DNA from: Azotobacter vinelandii
Lineage (GTDB): Bacteria > Pseudomonadota > Gammaproteobacteria > Pseudomonadales > Pseudomonadaceae
DNA length: 64,000 bases
Direction: 5' to 3' (one strand)
Assembly (NCBI RefSeq): GCF_001571105.1
Contig: NZ_BCTD01000002.1
Part shown: positions 1 to 10,378 of the stretch, one piece after another
How positions within the stretch are numbered: the first letter of the stretch is position 1
Layout of the letters: each line of letters begins with the position of its first letter
Program-made: the position numbers and the translations under genes
The notes under the pieces: model-generated
Told to the model about the DNA's origin: nothing
What the model saw: only the letters and a program-made list of their open reading frames with translations
Database searches by the model: none

Positions 1-811
1 CTTCGTCGATGGTGGCCTGGCGCACATCGATATTGCGATCCAGGGCGCGACGCAGGTCGCCGTCCGTGAAGATGCCGGCCAAACGTCCATCGGTCTCGAG
101 CACCACGGTCATGCCAAGCCCCTTGTGGGTCATTTCCAGCAGCGCTTCGCGCAGCGTGGTGCCGCGCTGCACGCAGGGCAGGCTATCGCCGGCGTGCATG
201 ATGTTTTCCACCTTCAGCAGCAGGCGACGGCCGAGAGCGCCGCCGGGGTGGGAGAAGGCGAAGTCCTCGGCGGTGAAGCCTCGCGCCTCGAGCAGGGCGA
301 TGGCCAGTGCGTCGCCGAGCACCAAGGCGGTCGTGGTGGATGAGGTGGGCGCCAGATTGAGCGGACAGGCTTCCTGGCTGACGCCGGCGTCGAGATTGAC
401 GGTAGCCGCTCCTGCCAGGGGAGAGTCTGGATTGCCGGTCATGCTGATCAGGGTGATGCCAAGGCGTTGAATCAGTGGCAGCAGGGTAAGGATCTCCACG
501 GTGGAGCCGGAGTTGGAAAGGGCCAGGACCAGATCGTCGCGTGTGATCATGCCCATGTCTCCGTGGCTGGCTTCGCCGGGATGGACGAAGAATGCCGGTG
601 TTCCGGTACTCGCCAGGGTGGCGGCAATCTTGCGCCCGATGTGCCCGGATTTGCCCATGCCGACGACCACTATCCGCCCCTTGCACTCGAGAATCAGTTT
701 GCAGGCCGTGGTGAACGTATCGTCGATGCGTGCAAGAAGCGCCTCGATGGCCTCGATTTCCAGGCGTATGGTGCGTTGGGCTGACTGGATCGGGTTGCTC
801 GAGTGTGGCAT
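1..811 (-). CDS. kdsD: D-arabinose 5-phosphate isomerase KdsD, 5' part (runs off window)
   Basis: Converts ribulose 5-phosphate to arabinose 5-phosphate, the first step of Kdo synthesis for lipopolysaccharide (family knowledge, KpsF/GutQ/KdsD). Read on the minus strand from the ATG at 811, the frame stays open to base 1, giving about 270 of the usual ~325 residues. An N-terminal SIS sugar-isomerase domain is visible (VVVGMGKSGHIGRKIA near residue 50, then HPGEASHGDMG and SNSGSTVE). A CBS domain follows, with the segment GMTVVLETDGRLAGIFTDGD near the window edge. It is divergent from mlaF across a 224-base intergenic region. In pseudomonads kdsD usually heads a kdsC-lpt gene set, which would lie outside this window. 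Confidence 0.93.
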   Translation of the reverse strand, partial: MPHSSNPIQSAQRTIRLEIEAIEALLARIDDTFTTACKLILECKGRIVVVGMGKSGHIGRKIAATLASTGTPAFFVHPGEASHGDMGMITRDDLVLALSNSGSTVEILTLLPLIQRLGITLISMTGNPDSPLAGAATVNLDAGVSQEACPLNLAPTSSTTTALVLGDALAIALLEARGFTAEDFAFSHPGGALGRRLLLKVENIMHAGDSLPCVQRGTTLREALLEMTHKGLGMTVVLETDGRLAGIFTDGDLRRALDRNIDVRQATIDE

Positions 812-920
812 AGGGCGGCTCGTCGCTTGAAAAAGGCGTCGATTATAGCGGTAAAGGTCATATTTGCTCACGTTTCCACTGCCGCTATTACGGCCAGCGC
901 GGTCTACGACGCCTGTATGC

Positions 921-950
921 TTGGGACGCCGGTGCTTGCAGTGTTATAGT
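921..950 (+). promoter_or_regulatory. Candidate promoter of the mla operon
   Basis: A TATAGT -10 element at 945-950 is preceded by TTGGGA at 921-926 with an 18-base spacer. It lies in the kdsD/mlaF divergent region, about 85 bases before the mlaF start. The -10 is good and the -35 is imperfect. Promoter function is inferred from sequence only. Confidence 0.45.
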
Positions 951-1035
951 GCCCGCCAGTCCGACCAAACGGTACGGTGTCCCTCTTTTGCCTTGGGGCG
1001 GCGTCTAGCCGAGAGGTATTCACATAGGAGTCTAG

Positions 1036-1845
1036 ATGAGCGACTCAAACGACTACGCGGTCACGCTGAAGGGCGTTTCCTTCAAGCGAGGCTCGCGCAG
1101 CATCTTCAACAATGTAGATATCCGCATACCGCGTGGCAAAGTCACCGGAATCATGGGCCCTTCGGGCTGTGGCAAGACTACTCTGTTGCGTCTGATAGCT
1201 GCCCAGTTGAGGCCGGAAAGCGGCGAAGTCTGGGTCAATGGGCATAATCTCCCGCAGCTTTCTCGCAGCGAATTGTTCGAGATGCGCAAGGAAATGGGCG
1301 TGCTGTTCCAGAGCGGGGCCCTTTTCACCGATCTGGATGTGTTCGAGAACGTTGCCTTTCCGCTGCGGGTCCATACCAAGCTGCCGGATGAAATGGTCCG
1401 TGACATCGTCCTGATGAAACTGCAGGCGGTCGGATTGCGTGGCGCCATAGATCTGATGCCCGATGAGCTTTCCGGAGGTATGAAGCGCCGGGTGGCGCTG
1501 GCCAGGGCGATTGCCCTCGATCCCCAGATCCTCATGTACGACGAACCCTTCGTCGGCCAGGATCCGATCGCCATGGGTGTGCTGGTCCGCCTGATTCGCC
1601 TGCTCAATGATGCCCTTGGCATTACCAGTATCGTGGTTTCCCACGATCTGGCCGAAACGGCCAGCATCGCCGATTACCTCTACGTGGTAGGCGATGGGCA
1701 GGTTCTGGGGGAGGGGACTCCCGAGGACTTGATGAACTCCAAGAATCCGCGTGTTACCCAGTTCATGAAGGGGCTGCCGGACGGGCCGGTACCCTTCCAT
1801 TTTCCGGCCCCGGATTATCGCAACGACCTTCTGGGGAGGCGCTGA
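1036..1845 (+). CDS. mlaF: Phospholipid ABC transporter ATP-binding protein MlaF (Ttg2A)
   Basis: ATPase of the MlaFEDB inner-membrane complex, which moves phospholipids between the membranes and maintains outer-membrane asymmetry. In the 269-residue protein I see Walker A GPSGCGKTT at 41-49, the signature LSGGM at 145-149, Walker B ILMYDE at 165-170 and the H-loop histidine at 203. The start ATG follows an AGGAG ribosome binding site. The stop overlaps the mlaE start in TGATG, so translation is probably coupled. First gene of mlaFEDCB. Pseudomonas homologues are also called Ttg2A, from toluene-tolerance work. Confidence 0.96.
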   Translation: MSDSNDYAVTLKGVSFKRGSRSIFNNVDIRIPRGKVTGIMGPSGCGKTTLLRLIAAQLRPESGEVWVNGHNLPQLSRSELFEMRKEMGVLFQSGALFTDLDVFENVAFPLRVHTKLPDEMVRDIVLMKLQAVGLRGAIDLMPDELSGGMKRRVALARAIALDPQILMYDEPFVGQDPIAMGVLVRLIRLLNDALGITSIVVSHDLAETASIADYLYVVGDGQVLGEGTPEDLMNSKNPRVTQFMKGLPDGPVPFHFPAPDYRNDLLGRR

Positions 1846-2642
1846 TGCACAAGAGATCCCTCTTCGAGCAGGTCGGCCTGCTCGGCCGCGCTGCGATCGA
1901 TGTGATCGAAGCGCTGGGGCGTTCCGCGCTGTTCCTGATGCATGCCACGTTCGGCCGGAGCGGGGCCGGGGGCGGCTTCCAGTTGCTGGTCAAGCAGATT
2001 CATTCGATTGGTGTGCTGTCGTTGCCGATCATTGTCGTCTCCGGTCTCTTCATCGGCATGGTGCTGGCGCTACAGGGCTATAACATCCTGGTCAGCTATG
2101 GCTCGGAGCAGGCGGTCGGGCAGTTGGTCGCCCTGACCCTGCTGCGCGAGCTGGGGCCGGTTGTCACCGGGTTGCTGTTCGCCGGACGTGCCGGTTCGGC
2201 GCTCACCGCGGAAATCGGCAACATGAAGTCCACCGAGCAGCTTTCCAGTCTGGAAATGATCGGTGTCGATCCGCTCAAGTACATCATCGCACCGCGCCTG
2301 TGGGCCGGTTTCCTTTCCATGCCGTTGCTGGCCGCGATCTTCAATGTGGTCGGCATCTGGGGGGCGGCCATGGTCGCGGTGGACTGGCTGGGCGTCTACG
2401 ACGGCTCGTTCTGGGCCAGTATGCAAAGCAGCGTGGATCTGTACGACGACGTGGTCAACGGCGCGATCAAGAGCATTGCCTTTGCCTTTGTGGTGACCTG
2501 GATTGCCGTATTCCAAGGTTACGACTGCGAACCGACCTCGGAGGGAATCGGTCGCGCTACTACAAGAACAGTGGTCTATGCCTCGCTGGCCGTGCTGGGA
2601 CTGGACTTCATTCTGACAGCCTTGATGTTTGGAGATAACTGA
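1845..2642 (+). CDS. mlaE: Phospholipid ABC transporter permease MlaE (Ttg2B)
   Basis: Permease subunit of the Mla complex, family MlaE/YrbE, 265 residues (usual length ~260). Hydrophobic helices are evident, for instance IGVLSLPIIVVSGLFIGMVL and the C-terminal TVVYASLAVLGLDFILTALM. The conserved central segment LRELGPVVTGLLFAGRAG followed by ALTAEIGNMK is diagnostic for the family. The gene overlaps mlaF by one base and mlaD by one base (TGATG at both junctions), as expected for a tightly coupled operon. Confidence 0.96.
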   Translation: MHKRSLFEQVGLLGRAAIDVIEALGRSALFLMHATFGRSGAGGGFQLLVKQIHSIGVLSLPIIVVSGLFIGMVLALQGYNILVSYGSEQAVGQLVALTLLRELGPVVTGLLFAGRAGSALTAEIGNMKSTEQLSSLEMIGVDPLKYIIAPRLWAGFLSMPLLAAIFNVVGIWGAAMVAVDWLGVYDGSFWASMQSSVDLYDDVVNGAIKSIAFAFVVTWIAVFQGYDCEPTSEGIGRATTRTVVYASLAVLGLDFILTALMFGDN

Positions 2643-3112
2643 TGCAAACCCGCACCCTGGAAACCGGTGTTGGCCTGTTCATCCTGGCAGGTATGCTGGC
2701 CCTCCTGCTGCTGGCACTGCGTGTCAGTGGCCTGACGGTCAGTACCAATGGTGATACCTACAGGCTTTATGCGTATTTCGATAACATCGCCGGCCTGACG
2801 AACAGGGCCAAGGTGACCATGGCCGGCGTTGCCATCGGCAAGGTCACGGCCATCGATCTGGATCGCAACAGTTACACCGGTCGCGTGACCATGGAGCTGG
2901 AAAAACGTGTCGACAATCTGCCGACCGACTCCACGGCGTCTATTCTGACCGCTGGCCTGCTGGGCGAGAAGTACGTTGGCATCAGTGTTGGAGGCGAAGA
3001 GGAAGTGCTGAAGGATGGCGACTCGATCAGGGATACCCAGTCGGCACTGGTGCTCGAGGATCTGATCGGCAAGTTCCTGATGAACTCCGTCAACAAGGCC
3101 AAAGAAGAATAG
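2642..3112 (+). CDS. mlaD: MCE-domain phospholipid-binding protein MlaD (Ttg2C)
   Basis: Single-pass inner-membrane protein whose periplasmic MCE domain forms the hexameric ring of MlaFEDB through which lipid passes. The 156-residue sequence has one transmembrane helix at about 9-30 (GLFILAGMLALLLLAL). The MCE domain occupies about 38-115, including the segment YFDNIAGLTNRAKVTMAGV and the hydrophobic stretch SILTAGLLGEKYVGI. Length is close to the family norm (150-185). It overlaps mlaE by one base and is followed after 19 bases by mlaC. Confidence 0.95.
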   Translation: MQTRTLETGVGLFILAGMLALLLLALRVSGLTVSTNGDTYRLYAYFDNIAGLTNRAKVTMAGVAIGKVTAIDLDRNSYTGRVTMELEKRVDNLPTDSTASILTAGLLGEKYVGISVGGEEEVLKDGDSIRDTQSALVLEDLIGKFLMNSVNKAKEE

Positions 3113-3131
3113 TTACAGAGGATATTCTCCC

Positions 3132-3779
3132 ATGCTTACCGTTTTGCGTCGTGGTTTTCTGATTCTGCTGGCTCTTCTGCCGCTATTTGCAGCTGCATCG
3201 ACCACTCCCCATCAGGTGGTGCAGCAGACTACCGAAACTCTTCTCGACGATCTGAAGAAGAACAAGGCTTTTTATAAGAGCAATCCACAGGCTTTCTATG
3301 ATGCATTGAATCGGATTCTGGGGCCGGTCGTGGATGCCGACGGAATTTCGCGTAGCATCATGACCGTCAAGTATTCGCGCCAGGCGAGCCCCGAGCAGAT
3401 GACTCGTTTTCAGGAGAACTTCAAGCGTAGCCTGATGCAGTTCTACGGTAACGCCCTTCTGGAGTACACCAATCAGGACATTCGCGTATTGCCTTCGTCT
3501 GCTCCGGCCGCGGGCGACCGCGCCAGTGTCGGCATGGAGGTCCGCGATACTCAGGGTACCGTCTATCCGGTTTCCTACACCATGGTGAAGAAGCAGGACC
3601 AGTGGCTGCTGCGCAATGTCGTCATCAATGGCATCAATATCGGCAAACTGTTCCGTGATCAGTTCGCCGACAGCATGCAGCGCAACGGCCAGAATCTTGA
3701 CAAGACCATCGATGGTTGGGCCGATGTGGTAGCCAAGGCCAAGGATAGCGAGGAAGGTAGGAAGGCTCAGGGCCAATGA
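3132..3779 (+). CDS. mlaC: Periplasmic phospholipid shuttle MlaC (Ttg2D)
   Basis: Soluble periplasmic carrier that ferries phospholipid between the outer-membrane MlaA complex and MlaFEDB. The 215-residue precursor has a Sec signal peptide at about 1-22 (basic MLTVLRRG, hydrophobic core, AAAS cleavage region). The mature part matches the Tol-Tol/MlaC family, with features such as YKSNPQAFYDALNRIL and a C-terminal WLLRNVVINGINIGKLFRDQ. An AGAGGAT ribosome binding site precedes the ATG. The stop overlaps the mlaB start by four bases. Confidence 0.94.
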   Translation: MLTVLRRGFLILLALLPLFAAASTTPHQVVQQTTETLLDDLKKNKAFYKSNPQAFYDALNRILGPVVDADGISRSIMTVKYSRQASPEQMTRFQENFKRSLMQFYGNALLEYTNQDIRVLPSSAPAAGDRASVGMEVRDTQGTVYPVSYTMVKKQDQWLLRNVVINGINIGKLFRDQFADSMQRNGQNLDKTIDGWADVVAKAKDSEEGRKAQGQ

Positions 3780-4084
3780 GCGAGGCTTCGATTCTTCAGG
3801 CCGAGCCTGGCGTGCTTGCCCTTTCCGGAGTGCTTGACTATGGCACCGGGCCGGCTCTGCGTCAGCAGGGACGGGCCCTGATCGGTACCGCCGGAACTGA
3901 CGGTTTGGTGCTCGATTGCTCGGCTGTGGAAAAATCCAGTAGTGTCGGGGTATCCCTGCTGCTGGCGTATCTGCGCGATGCCAAGGCTGCCGGCAAGCGC
4001 CTGCAGGTGCGGGCGCTGCCCGAGGATATGTGCGAGATCGCCCAGGTTTGTGGGTTGCTCGAGCTCTTGCCGCTGGAAGCGTGA
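3776..4084 (+). CDS. mlaB: STAS-domain protein MlaB
   Basis: Small cytoplasmic STAS protein that binds MlaF and is needed for assembly and activity of the Mla transporter. The 102 residues form one STAS domain, with the typical loop LDCSAVEKSSSVGVSLLLAY at about 44-63. It starts within the mlaC stop region (ATGA overlap), which supports translational coupling as the last gene of mlaFEDCB. Sequence conservation in this family is weak, so the assignment leans on context as well as on the STAS pattern. Confidence 0.9.
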   Translation: MSEASILQAEPGVLALSGVLDYGTGPALRQQGRALIGTAGTDGLVLDCSAVEKSSSVGVSLLLAYLRDAKAAGKRLQVRALPEDMCEIAQVCGLLELLPLEA

Positions 4085-4124
4085 CTATCCGTGCAGGTCT
4101 TTTGTCGGTTCGATGTCGGCAGGG

Positions 4125-4153
4125 TTCGCAGTCGGTAGGCTTTTTTGTAAGAT
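4125..4153 (+). promoter_or_regulatory. Candidate promoter of ibaG-murA
   Basis: TTCGCA at 4125-4130 and TAAGAT at 4148-4153 are separated by 17 bases, about 85 bases before ibaG. They lie in the 154-base gap after mlaB. The match is good for a sigma-70 promoter and suggests ibaG-murA need not depend on mla transcription. Inference from sequence only. Confidence 0.55.
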
Positions 4154-4238
4154 GAGCGGCTTTCCGGTGCATCCAGGAAGCCGGTCATTCCAAGGGCCTG
4201 TCTATTTGTGCGCCCATACCCCACTGCAGGAGTAATTC

Positions 4239-4499
4239 ATGACAGCTTCCGAAGTATGCATGCAGCCTATCGAGGTCAAGACCTTTCTGGAGAGCAGGCT
4301 GGCTGGCGCCCAGGTTGAGGTGCAGGGGCAGGGCTGCGACTTCCAGCTCATCCTGATCAGCGACGAACTGGCAGCCATGAGCCCGGTGAAGCGTCAGCAA
4401 TTGGTCTATGCACAGCTGAACGACTGGATCGTCGATGGTCGGATCCATGCCATCACCATGAAATTTTTCAGTCGCGCCGCCTGGGCCGAGCGTTCCTGA
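4239..4499 (+). CDS. ibaG: BolA-family protein IbaG (YrbA)
   Basis: Small BolA-fold protein. IbaG proteins pair with monothiol glutaredoxins and have been linked to acid stress and envelope integrity in other gammaproteobacteria. The 86 residues contain the BolA core QLILISDELAAMSPVKRQQL and the family C-terminus RIHAITMKFFSRAAW. The ATG at 4239 is chosen because AGGAG at 4228-4232 is well spaced before it. An internal in-frame ATG at 4260 would give 79 residues. It lies 20 bases upstream of murA, a conserved arrangement. Confidence 0.9.
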   Translation: MTASEVCMQPIEVKTFLESRLAGAQVEVQGQGCDFQLILISDELAAMSPVKRQQLVYAQLNDWIVDGRIHAITMKFFSRAAWAERS

Positions 4500-4519
4500 G
4501 CCTGTCTGCGCGAGAAACC

Positions 4520-5785
4520 ATGGACAAACTGATCATTACCGGCGGTCATCGCCTCGATGGCGAGATCCGTATCTCCGGAGCGAAGAACGCGGCCTTGCCC
4601 ATTCTGGCGGCGACCCTGCTGGCCGACACTCCCGTTACCGTCTGCAACCTGCCGCACCTGCACGACATCACCACGATGATCGAGCTTTTCGGGCGCATGG
4701 GGGTGCAGCCCGTGATCGACGAAAAGCTCAGCGTCGAAATGGACGCCAGCAGCATCAAGACGCTGGTGGCGCCTTACGAACTGGTCAAGACCATGCGTGC
4801 CTCGATCCTGGTGCTCGGCCCCATGCTGGCGCGCTTCGGCGAGGCCGAGGTGGCTCTGCCGGGAGGCTGTGCCATTGGTTCGCGGCCGGTCGATCTGCAT
4901 ATCCGTGGTCTCGAGGCACTGGGTGCACAGATCGAAATGGATGGCGGCTACATCAAGGCCAGGGCTCCGGCCGGCGGTCTACGTGGCGGTCATTTCTTTT
5001 TCGATATCGTCAGCGTGACCGGTACCGAGAACATCATGATGGCTGCGGCGCTGGCCAGCGGGCGTACCGTGCTGGAGAATGCCGCTCGCGAGCCTGAAGT
5101 GGTCGACCTGGCCAACTTTCTGATCGGCATGGGCGCCCAGATCAAGGGCGCCGGCACCGACACCGTCGTTATCGAAGGCGTCAAACGCCTAGGCGGCGGC
5201 CGTTACAGCGTGATGCCCGACCGTATCGAAACCGGGACCTACCTCGTGGCCGCTGTTGCCACCCGTGGCCGGGTCAAGCTCAAGGATACCGATCCCACCA
5301 TTCTCGAGGCGGTACTGCTCAAGCTGGAGGAGGCGGGGGCACAGATCGATACCGGCAACAACTGGATTTCCTTGGACATGAAGGGAAACAGGCCCAAGGC
5401 CGTGAACGTACGCACCGCGCCTTATCCTGCTTTCCCGACCGACATGCAGGCTCAGTTCATTTCCATGAACGCGGTGGCCGAAGGTACTGGCACCGTCATC
5501 GAAACGGTATTCGAGAACCGCTTCATGCACGTCTACGAGATGAATCGCATGGGCGCGCGCATTCTGGTGGAGGGCAACACCGCCATCGTCACAGGCGTGC
5601 CCTGCCTGAAGGGGGCTCCTGTCATGGCTACCGACCTGCGTGCCTCCGCCAGTCTGGTGATCGCCGGGCTGGTAGCGGAAGGGGATACCCTGATCGATCG
5701 CATCTACCATATCGACCGCGGTTACGAATGCATCGAGGAAAAGCTGCAACTGCTCGGTGCCAAGATCCGTCGCATTCCGGGCTAG
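4520..5785 (+). CDS. murA: UDP-N-acetylglucosamine 1-carboxyvinyltransferase MurA
   Basis: Catalyses the first committed step of peptidoglycan synthesis, transfer of enolpyruvate from PEP to UDP-GlcNAc in the cytoplasm. The 421-residue length is typical. The substrate-binding pair K22-N23 is present in ISGAKNAALP. The catalytic cysteine is C117 in LPGGCAIGSRP; cysteine rather than aspartate at this position predicts fosfomycin sensitivity of the enzyme itself. It follows ibaG closely and precedes hisG. Confidence 0.98.
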   Translation: MDKLIITGGHRLDGEIRISGAKNAALPILAATLLADTPVTVCNLPHLHDITTMIELFGRMGVQPVIDEKLSVEMDASSIKTLVAPYELVKTMRASILVLGPMLARFGEAEVALPGGCAIGSRPVDLHIRGLEALGAQIEMDGGYIKARAPAGGLRGGHFFFDIVSVTGTENIMMAAALASGRTVLENAAREPEVVDLANFLIGMGAQIKGAGTDTVVIEGVKRLGGGRYSVMPDRIETGTYLVAAVATRGRVKLKDTDPTILEAVLLKLEEAGAQIDTGNNWISLDMKGNRPKAVNVRTAPYPAFPTDMQAQFISMNAVAEGTGTVIETVFENRFMHVYEMNRMGARILVEGNTAIVTGVPCLKGAPVMATDLRASASLVIAGLVAEGDTLIDRIYHIDRGYECIEEKLQLLGAKIRRIPG

Positions 5786-5851
5786 GGTCGGCGTCTGGCA
5801 CGGCGCCGATTTCAGCCCACGATGGGGTCAATATCAAGGACATCCGTTTTC

Positions 5852-6487
5852 ATGCTAACCATCGCCCTGTCCAAAGGCCGGATTCTCGATGACACTTTGC
5901 CGCTGCTCGCAAAAGCCGGCATCGTACCCATCGAGAATCCGGACAAGAGCCGCAAGCTCATCATCCCCACTTGCCAAGAAGACGTGCGCCTGCTGATCGT
6001 CCGTGCCACCGATGTGCCGACCTATGTCGAAAACGGTGCTGCCGACCTGGGTGTCGCCGGCAAGGATGTGCTGATGGAGTATGGTGGCCAGGGGTTGTAC
6101 GAGCCCCTCGACCTGAAGATCGCCAACTGCAAGCTGATGACCGCCGGCAAGGTCGGTGCCGAAGCGCCCAGGGGACGTCTGCGGGTGGCTACCAAGTTCG
6201 TCAATGTGGCCAAGCGCTATTACGCCGAGCAGGGTCGTCAAGTGGATATCATCAAGCTCTATGGTTCCATGGAACTGGCACCGCTGGTGGGCCTTGCCGA
6301 CAAGATCATCGACGTGGTCGATACCGGCAATACCCTGCGCGCCAACGGCTTGGAGCCTCAAGAGCTGATCGCTACCATCAGCTCGCGTCTGATCGTCAAC
6401 AAGGCTTCGATGAAGATGCAGCATGCGCGCATCCAGACCCTGATCGATACCCTGCGCGCCGCCGTCGAAAGCCGACATCCGGCCTGA
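5852..6487 (+). CDS. hisG: ATP phosphoribosyltransferase HisG, short form
   Basis: First enzyme of histidine biosynthesis, joining ATP and PRPP. The ATG at 5852 is chosen over an in-frame start at 5822 because the protein then begins [19 protein letters not shown], the conserved HisG N-terminus, and AAGGA lies about 11 bases upstream. At 211 residues this is the short HisG form. It lacks the C-terminal regulatory domain and in other bacteria works with HisZ, which is not in this window. The PRPP loop appears as [14 protein letters not shown] at about 154-167. hisD and hisC follow. Confidence 0.96.
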
Positions 6488-6595
6488 TCCTGATCCGCCA
6501 ACGCCTATCCGTGTCATAGCGAAATTTCTCGGGTGCCCGCGCGGAAGGCTTGCTAGGCTAGCGGCGCCCGAGTTCCAGCCATTCAAGAGGCCGTT

Positions 6596-7906
6596 ATGAC
6601 CGCATCCCTCGCCCTTCGCCGACTCGACGCTGCCGATCCGGACTTTCCGCGCCATCTGGATTATTTGCTGAGCTGGGAAAGCGTTTCCGATGAGGCCGTC
6701 AATCGACGCGTGCTGGATATCCTCCAGGCCGTACGCGAGCGTGGTGATGCTGCCGTAGTCGAGTTCACCCGGCGCTTCGATAATGTCGAGGCTGGCTCCA
6801 TGGCCGAACTGATCCTGCCGCGCGAGCGTCTGGAACTGGCCTTGACGCGCATTTCCCCTGAGCAGCGCGAAGCCCTGGAAAAAGCTGCCGGGCGTGTACG
6901 CCTGTACCACGAGCGGCAGAAGCAGGACTCCTGGACCTATACCGAAGCCGATGGCACCGTGCTCGGTCAGCAGATCACTCCGCTCGACCGTGCGGGATTG
7001 TATGTGCCGGGCGGAAAGGCGGCTTATCCATCCTCGGTGCTGATGAATGCCATTCCAGCCAAGGTAGCTGGTGTCGCGGAGGTGGTGATGGTGGTGCCGA
7101 CCCCGCGTGGCGAGCTCAACGAACTGGTGCTGGCTGCCGCCTGCGTGGCAGGCGTCGACCGCGTGTTCACCATCGGCGGAGCCCAGGCCGTGGCTGCGCT
7201 GGCCTATGGCACCGAGAGTGTGCCGCAGGTGGACAAGATCGTCGGCCCCGGCAACATCTATGTGGCTACGGCCAAGCGCCACGTATTCGGTCAGGTCGGC
7301 ATCGATATGATCGCCGGCCCCTCGGAGATCCTGGTGGTCTGCGATGGGCAGAGCGATCCGGATTGGATCGCCATGGACCTGTTTTCCCAGGCCGAGCACG
7401 ATGAGGATGCCCAGTCGATTCTGGTCAGTCCGGATGCCGATTTCCTCGAGCGGGTGGCCGAGAGCATCGCCCGCCTGCTGCCGACCATGGAGCGCGCGGA
7501 GATCATCCGTACCTCGTTGGAGGGGCGTGGCGCGCTCATCCGAGTGACCGACCTGGAACAGGCCATTGCCGTGGCCAATCGTATCGCCCCCGAGCATCTC
7601 GAGCTGTCGGTAGCCGATCCGCAGCGCTGGCTGCCGAAGATCCGCCATGCCGGTGCCATCTTCATGGGGCGCTATACCGCCGAGGCGCTGGGTGACTATT
7701 GCGCCGGTCCCAACCATGTGCTGCCGACTTCCGGTACCGCACGGTTCTCGTCGCCGCTGGGTGTATACGATTTCCAGAAGCGCTCGTCGATCATCTTCTG
7801 CTCGGCGGCGGGCGCTTCCGAACTGGGTGAGACCGCATCGGTGCTGGCCCGTGGCGAGTCCCTGACGGCTCATGCGCGCAGCGCCGAGTACCGGATCAAG
7901 GCGTGA
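6596..7906 (+). CDS. hisD: Histidinol dehydrogenase HisD
   Basis: Zinc and NAD-dependent enzyme that makes the last two oxidations of histidine synthesis, histidinol to histidine. The 436 residues match family length. Conserved blocks include GLYVPGGKAAYPSSVLMNA, the IVGPGNIYV segment, AGPSEILVV and the FSQAEHDEDAQ region carrying metal and catalytic residues, then GPNHVLPT near the C-terminus. The ATG follows an AAGAGG-like site. It lies 108 bases after hisG and before hisC. Confidence 0.97.
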   Translation: MTASLALRRLDAADPDFPRHLDYLLSWESVSDEAVNRRVLDILQAVRERGDAAVVEFTRRFDNVEAGSMAELILPRERLELALTRISPEQREALEKAAGRVRLYHERQKQDSWTYTEADGTVLGQQITPLDRAGLYVPGGKAAYPSSVLMNAIPAKVAGVAEVVMVVPTPRGELNELVLAAACVAGVDRVFTIGGAQAVAALAYGTESVPQVDKIVGPGNIYVATAKRHVFGQVGIDMIAGPSEILVVCDGQSDPDWIAMDLFSQAEHDEDAQSILVSPDADFLERVAESIARLLPTMERAEIIRTSLEGRGALIRVTDLEQAIAVANRIAPEHLELSVADPQRWLPKIRHAGAIFMGRYTAEALGDYCAGPNHVLPTSGTARFSSPLGVYDFQKRSSIIFCSAAGASELGETASVLARGESLTAHARSAEYRIKA

Positions 7907-8020
7907 AGTCCACACAAAACCGGCGGAGGCGAATCCGTCCGCGATGCTCACGAGCATGAGCGCGCCGGAGGATTGGCTTCTACGCAAGACGATTGCAACG
8001 AATCCGAGGAGAGGAAGGGC

Positions 8021-9076
8021 GTGAGCAAATTCTGGAGTCCCTTCGTCAAGAACCTGGTGCCCTATGTGCCAGGCGAACAGCCGAAGCTGAGCAAGCTGGT
8101 CAAGCTCAATACCAACGAAAATCCCTACGGGCCGTCGCCGCGGGCGATCGCCGCCATGCAGGCCGAGCTGAACGATGGCCTGCGTCTGTATCCCGATCCC
8201 AACGGCGAGCGCCTGAAGCAGGCGATCGCCGACTACTATGGAGTGCGGAGCAGTCAGGTGTTCGTCGGCAATGGCTCCGACGAGGTGCTGGCGCACATCT
8301 TCCATGGGCTGTTCCAGCATGGCCGGCCGCTATTGTTCCCGGATGTGACCTACAGTTTCTATCCGGTGTACTGTGGTCTCTACGCAATTCCCTTCGAGAC
8401 CGTTGCGCTGGACGAGGAGTTTCGCATTCGCGTCGAAGACTTTGTGCGTCCCAACGGAGGCATCATCTTCCCCAATCCCAATGCTCCGACAGGCTGCCTG
8501 CTGCCGCTCGAGTCCATCGAGCGGCTGCTCGAGAGCAATCCGGACTCGGTGGTGGTGGTGGATGAGGCCTATGTGGATTTCGGTGGCGAGACGGCGATCG
8601 GTCTCGTTGACCGGCATGCCAATCTCCTGGTGACCCAGACCCTGTCCAAGTCGCGTTCCCTGGCCGGGCTGAGGGTCGGTCTGGCGGTCGGTCACCCGGA
8701 ACTGATCGAGGCGCTGGAGCGGATCAAGAACAGCTTCAATTCCTATCCGCTGGATCGTATGGCCATAGCTGGAGCGGCGGCGGCCTTCGAGGATCGTGCC
8801 TACTTCGAGCAGACCTGCCGGCAGGTGATCGACAGCCGCGAACGCCTGGTCGGTGAGTTGCAGCGTCTGGGCTTCGAAGTATTGCCATCGGCAGCCAACT
8901 TCGTCTTCGCTCGCCACCCTGTTCACGATGCCGAACGATTGGCGGCAGGGCTGCGCGAGCAGGGGGTGATAGTTCGCCATTTCAAGCAGGAACGGATTCG
9001 TCAGTTCTTGCGCATCACCGTCGGAGCCCCGGAACAGAACCGGGCGCTGACCGATGTGCTGGCGGCCCTTTGCTGA
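8021..9076 (+). CDS. hisC: Histidinol-phosphate aminotransferase HisC
   Basis: PLP-dependent transaminase converting imidazole-acetol phosphate to histidinol phosphate. The GTG at 8021 is preferred to an upstream ATG at 7973. The family N-terminus (SKFWSPFVK) begins there, and a purine-rich GAGGAGAGGAAG site sits just before it. The 351-residue protein has the TNENPYGPSP segment, the PNPNAPTG motif at about 151-158, DEAYVDF near 181 and the PLP lysine K210 in TLSKSRSLAGLRVG. Last gene of hisGDC here; the other his genes are elsewhere. Confidence 0.96.
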   Translation: MSKFWSPFVKNLVPYVPGEQPKLSKLVKLNTNENPYGPSPRAIAAMQAELNDGLRLYPDPNGERLKQAIADYYGVRSSQVFVGNGSDEVLAHIFHGLFQHGRPLLFPDVTYSFYPVYCGLYAIPFETVALDEEFRIRVEDFVRPNGGIIFPNPNAPTGCLLPLESIERLLESNPDSVVVVDEAYVDFGGETAIGLVDRHANLLVTQTLSKSRSLAGLRVGLAVGHPELIEALERIKNSFNSYPLDRMAIAGAAAAFEDRAYFEQTCRQVIDSRERLVGELQRLGFEVLPSAANFVFARHPVHDAERLAAGLREQGVIVRHFKQERIRQFLRITVGAPEQNRALTDVLAALC

Positions 9077-9115
9077 GCCGCAAGTGGGCCCGTCTCGTTC
9101 CCAGGCAGGGTGGTT

Positions 9116-10267
<1,152 letters not shown>

Positions 10268-10378
10268 GGAGCGGGAGTCCTTGGGGTTGCGAGGGCTAAG
10301 GGGGGATCGTAAGGTGCGCCATTATACGAGGGAGCTGCCGACTGGCTAGCGGCTCGCGAGCCTTTCATGGAGACGTAG

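Noticed and set aside
7907..8020. Small inverted repeat ATGCTC-AC-GAGCAT in the hisD-hisC gap as a his attenuator
   Set aside because: The two-base loop is too tight, no histidine-rich leader peptide or terminator is present, and Pseudomonas his genes are not known to use attenuation here.
5855..8320. 821-codon minus-strand open frame through hisG, hisD and hisC
   Set aside because: Antisense shadow; it spans three real genes and their gaps and shows no domain signature.
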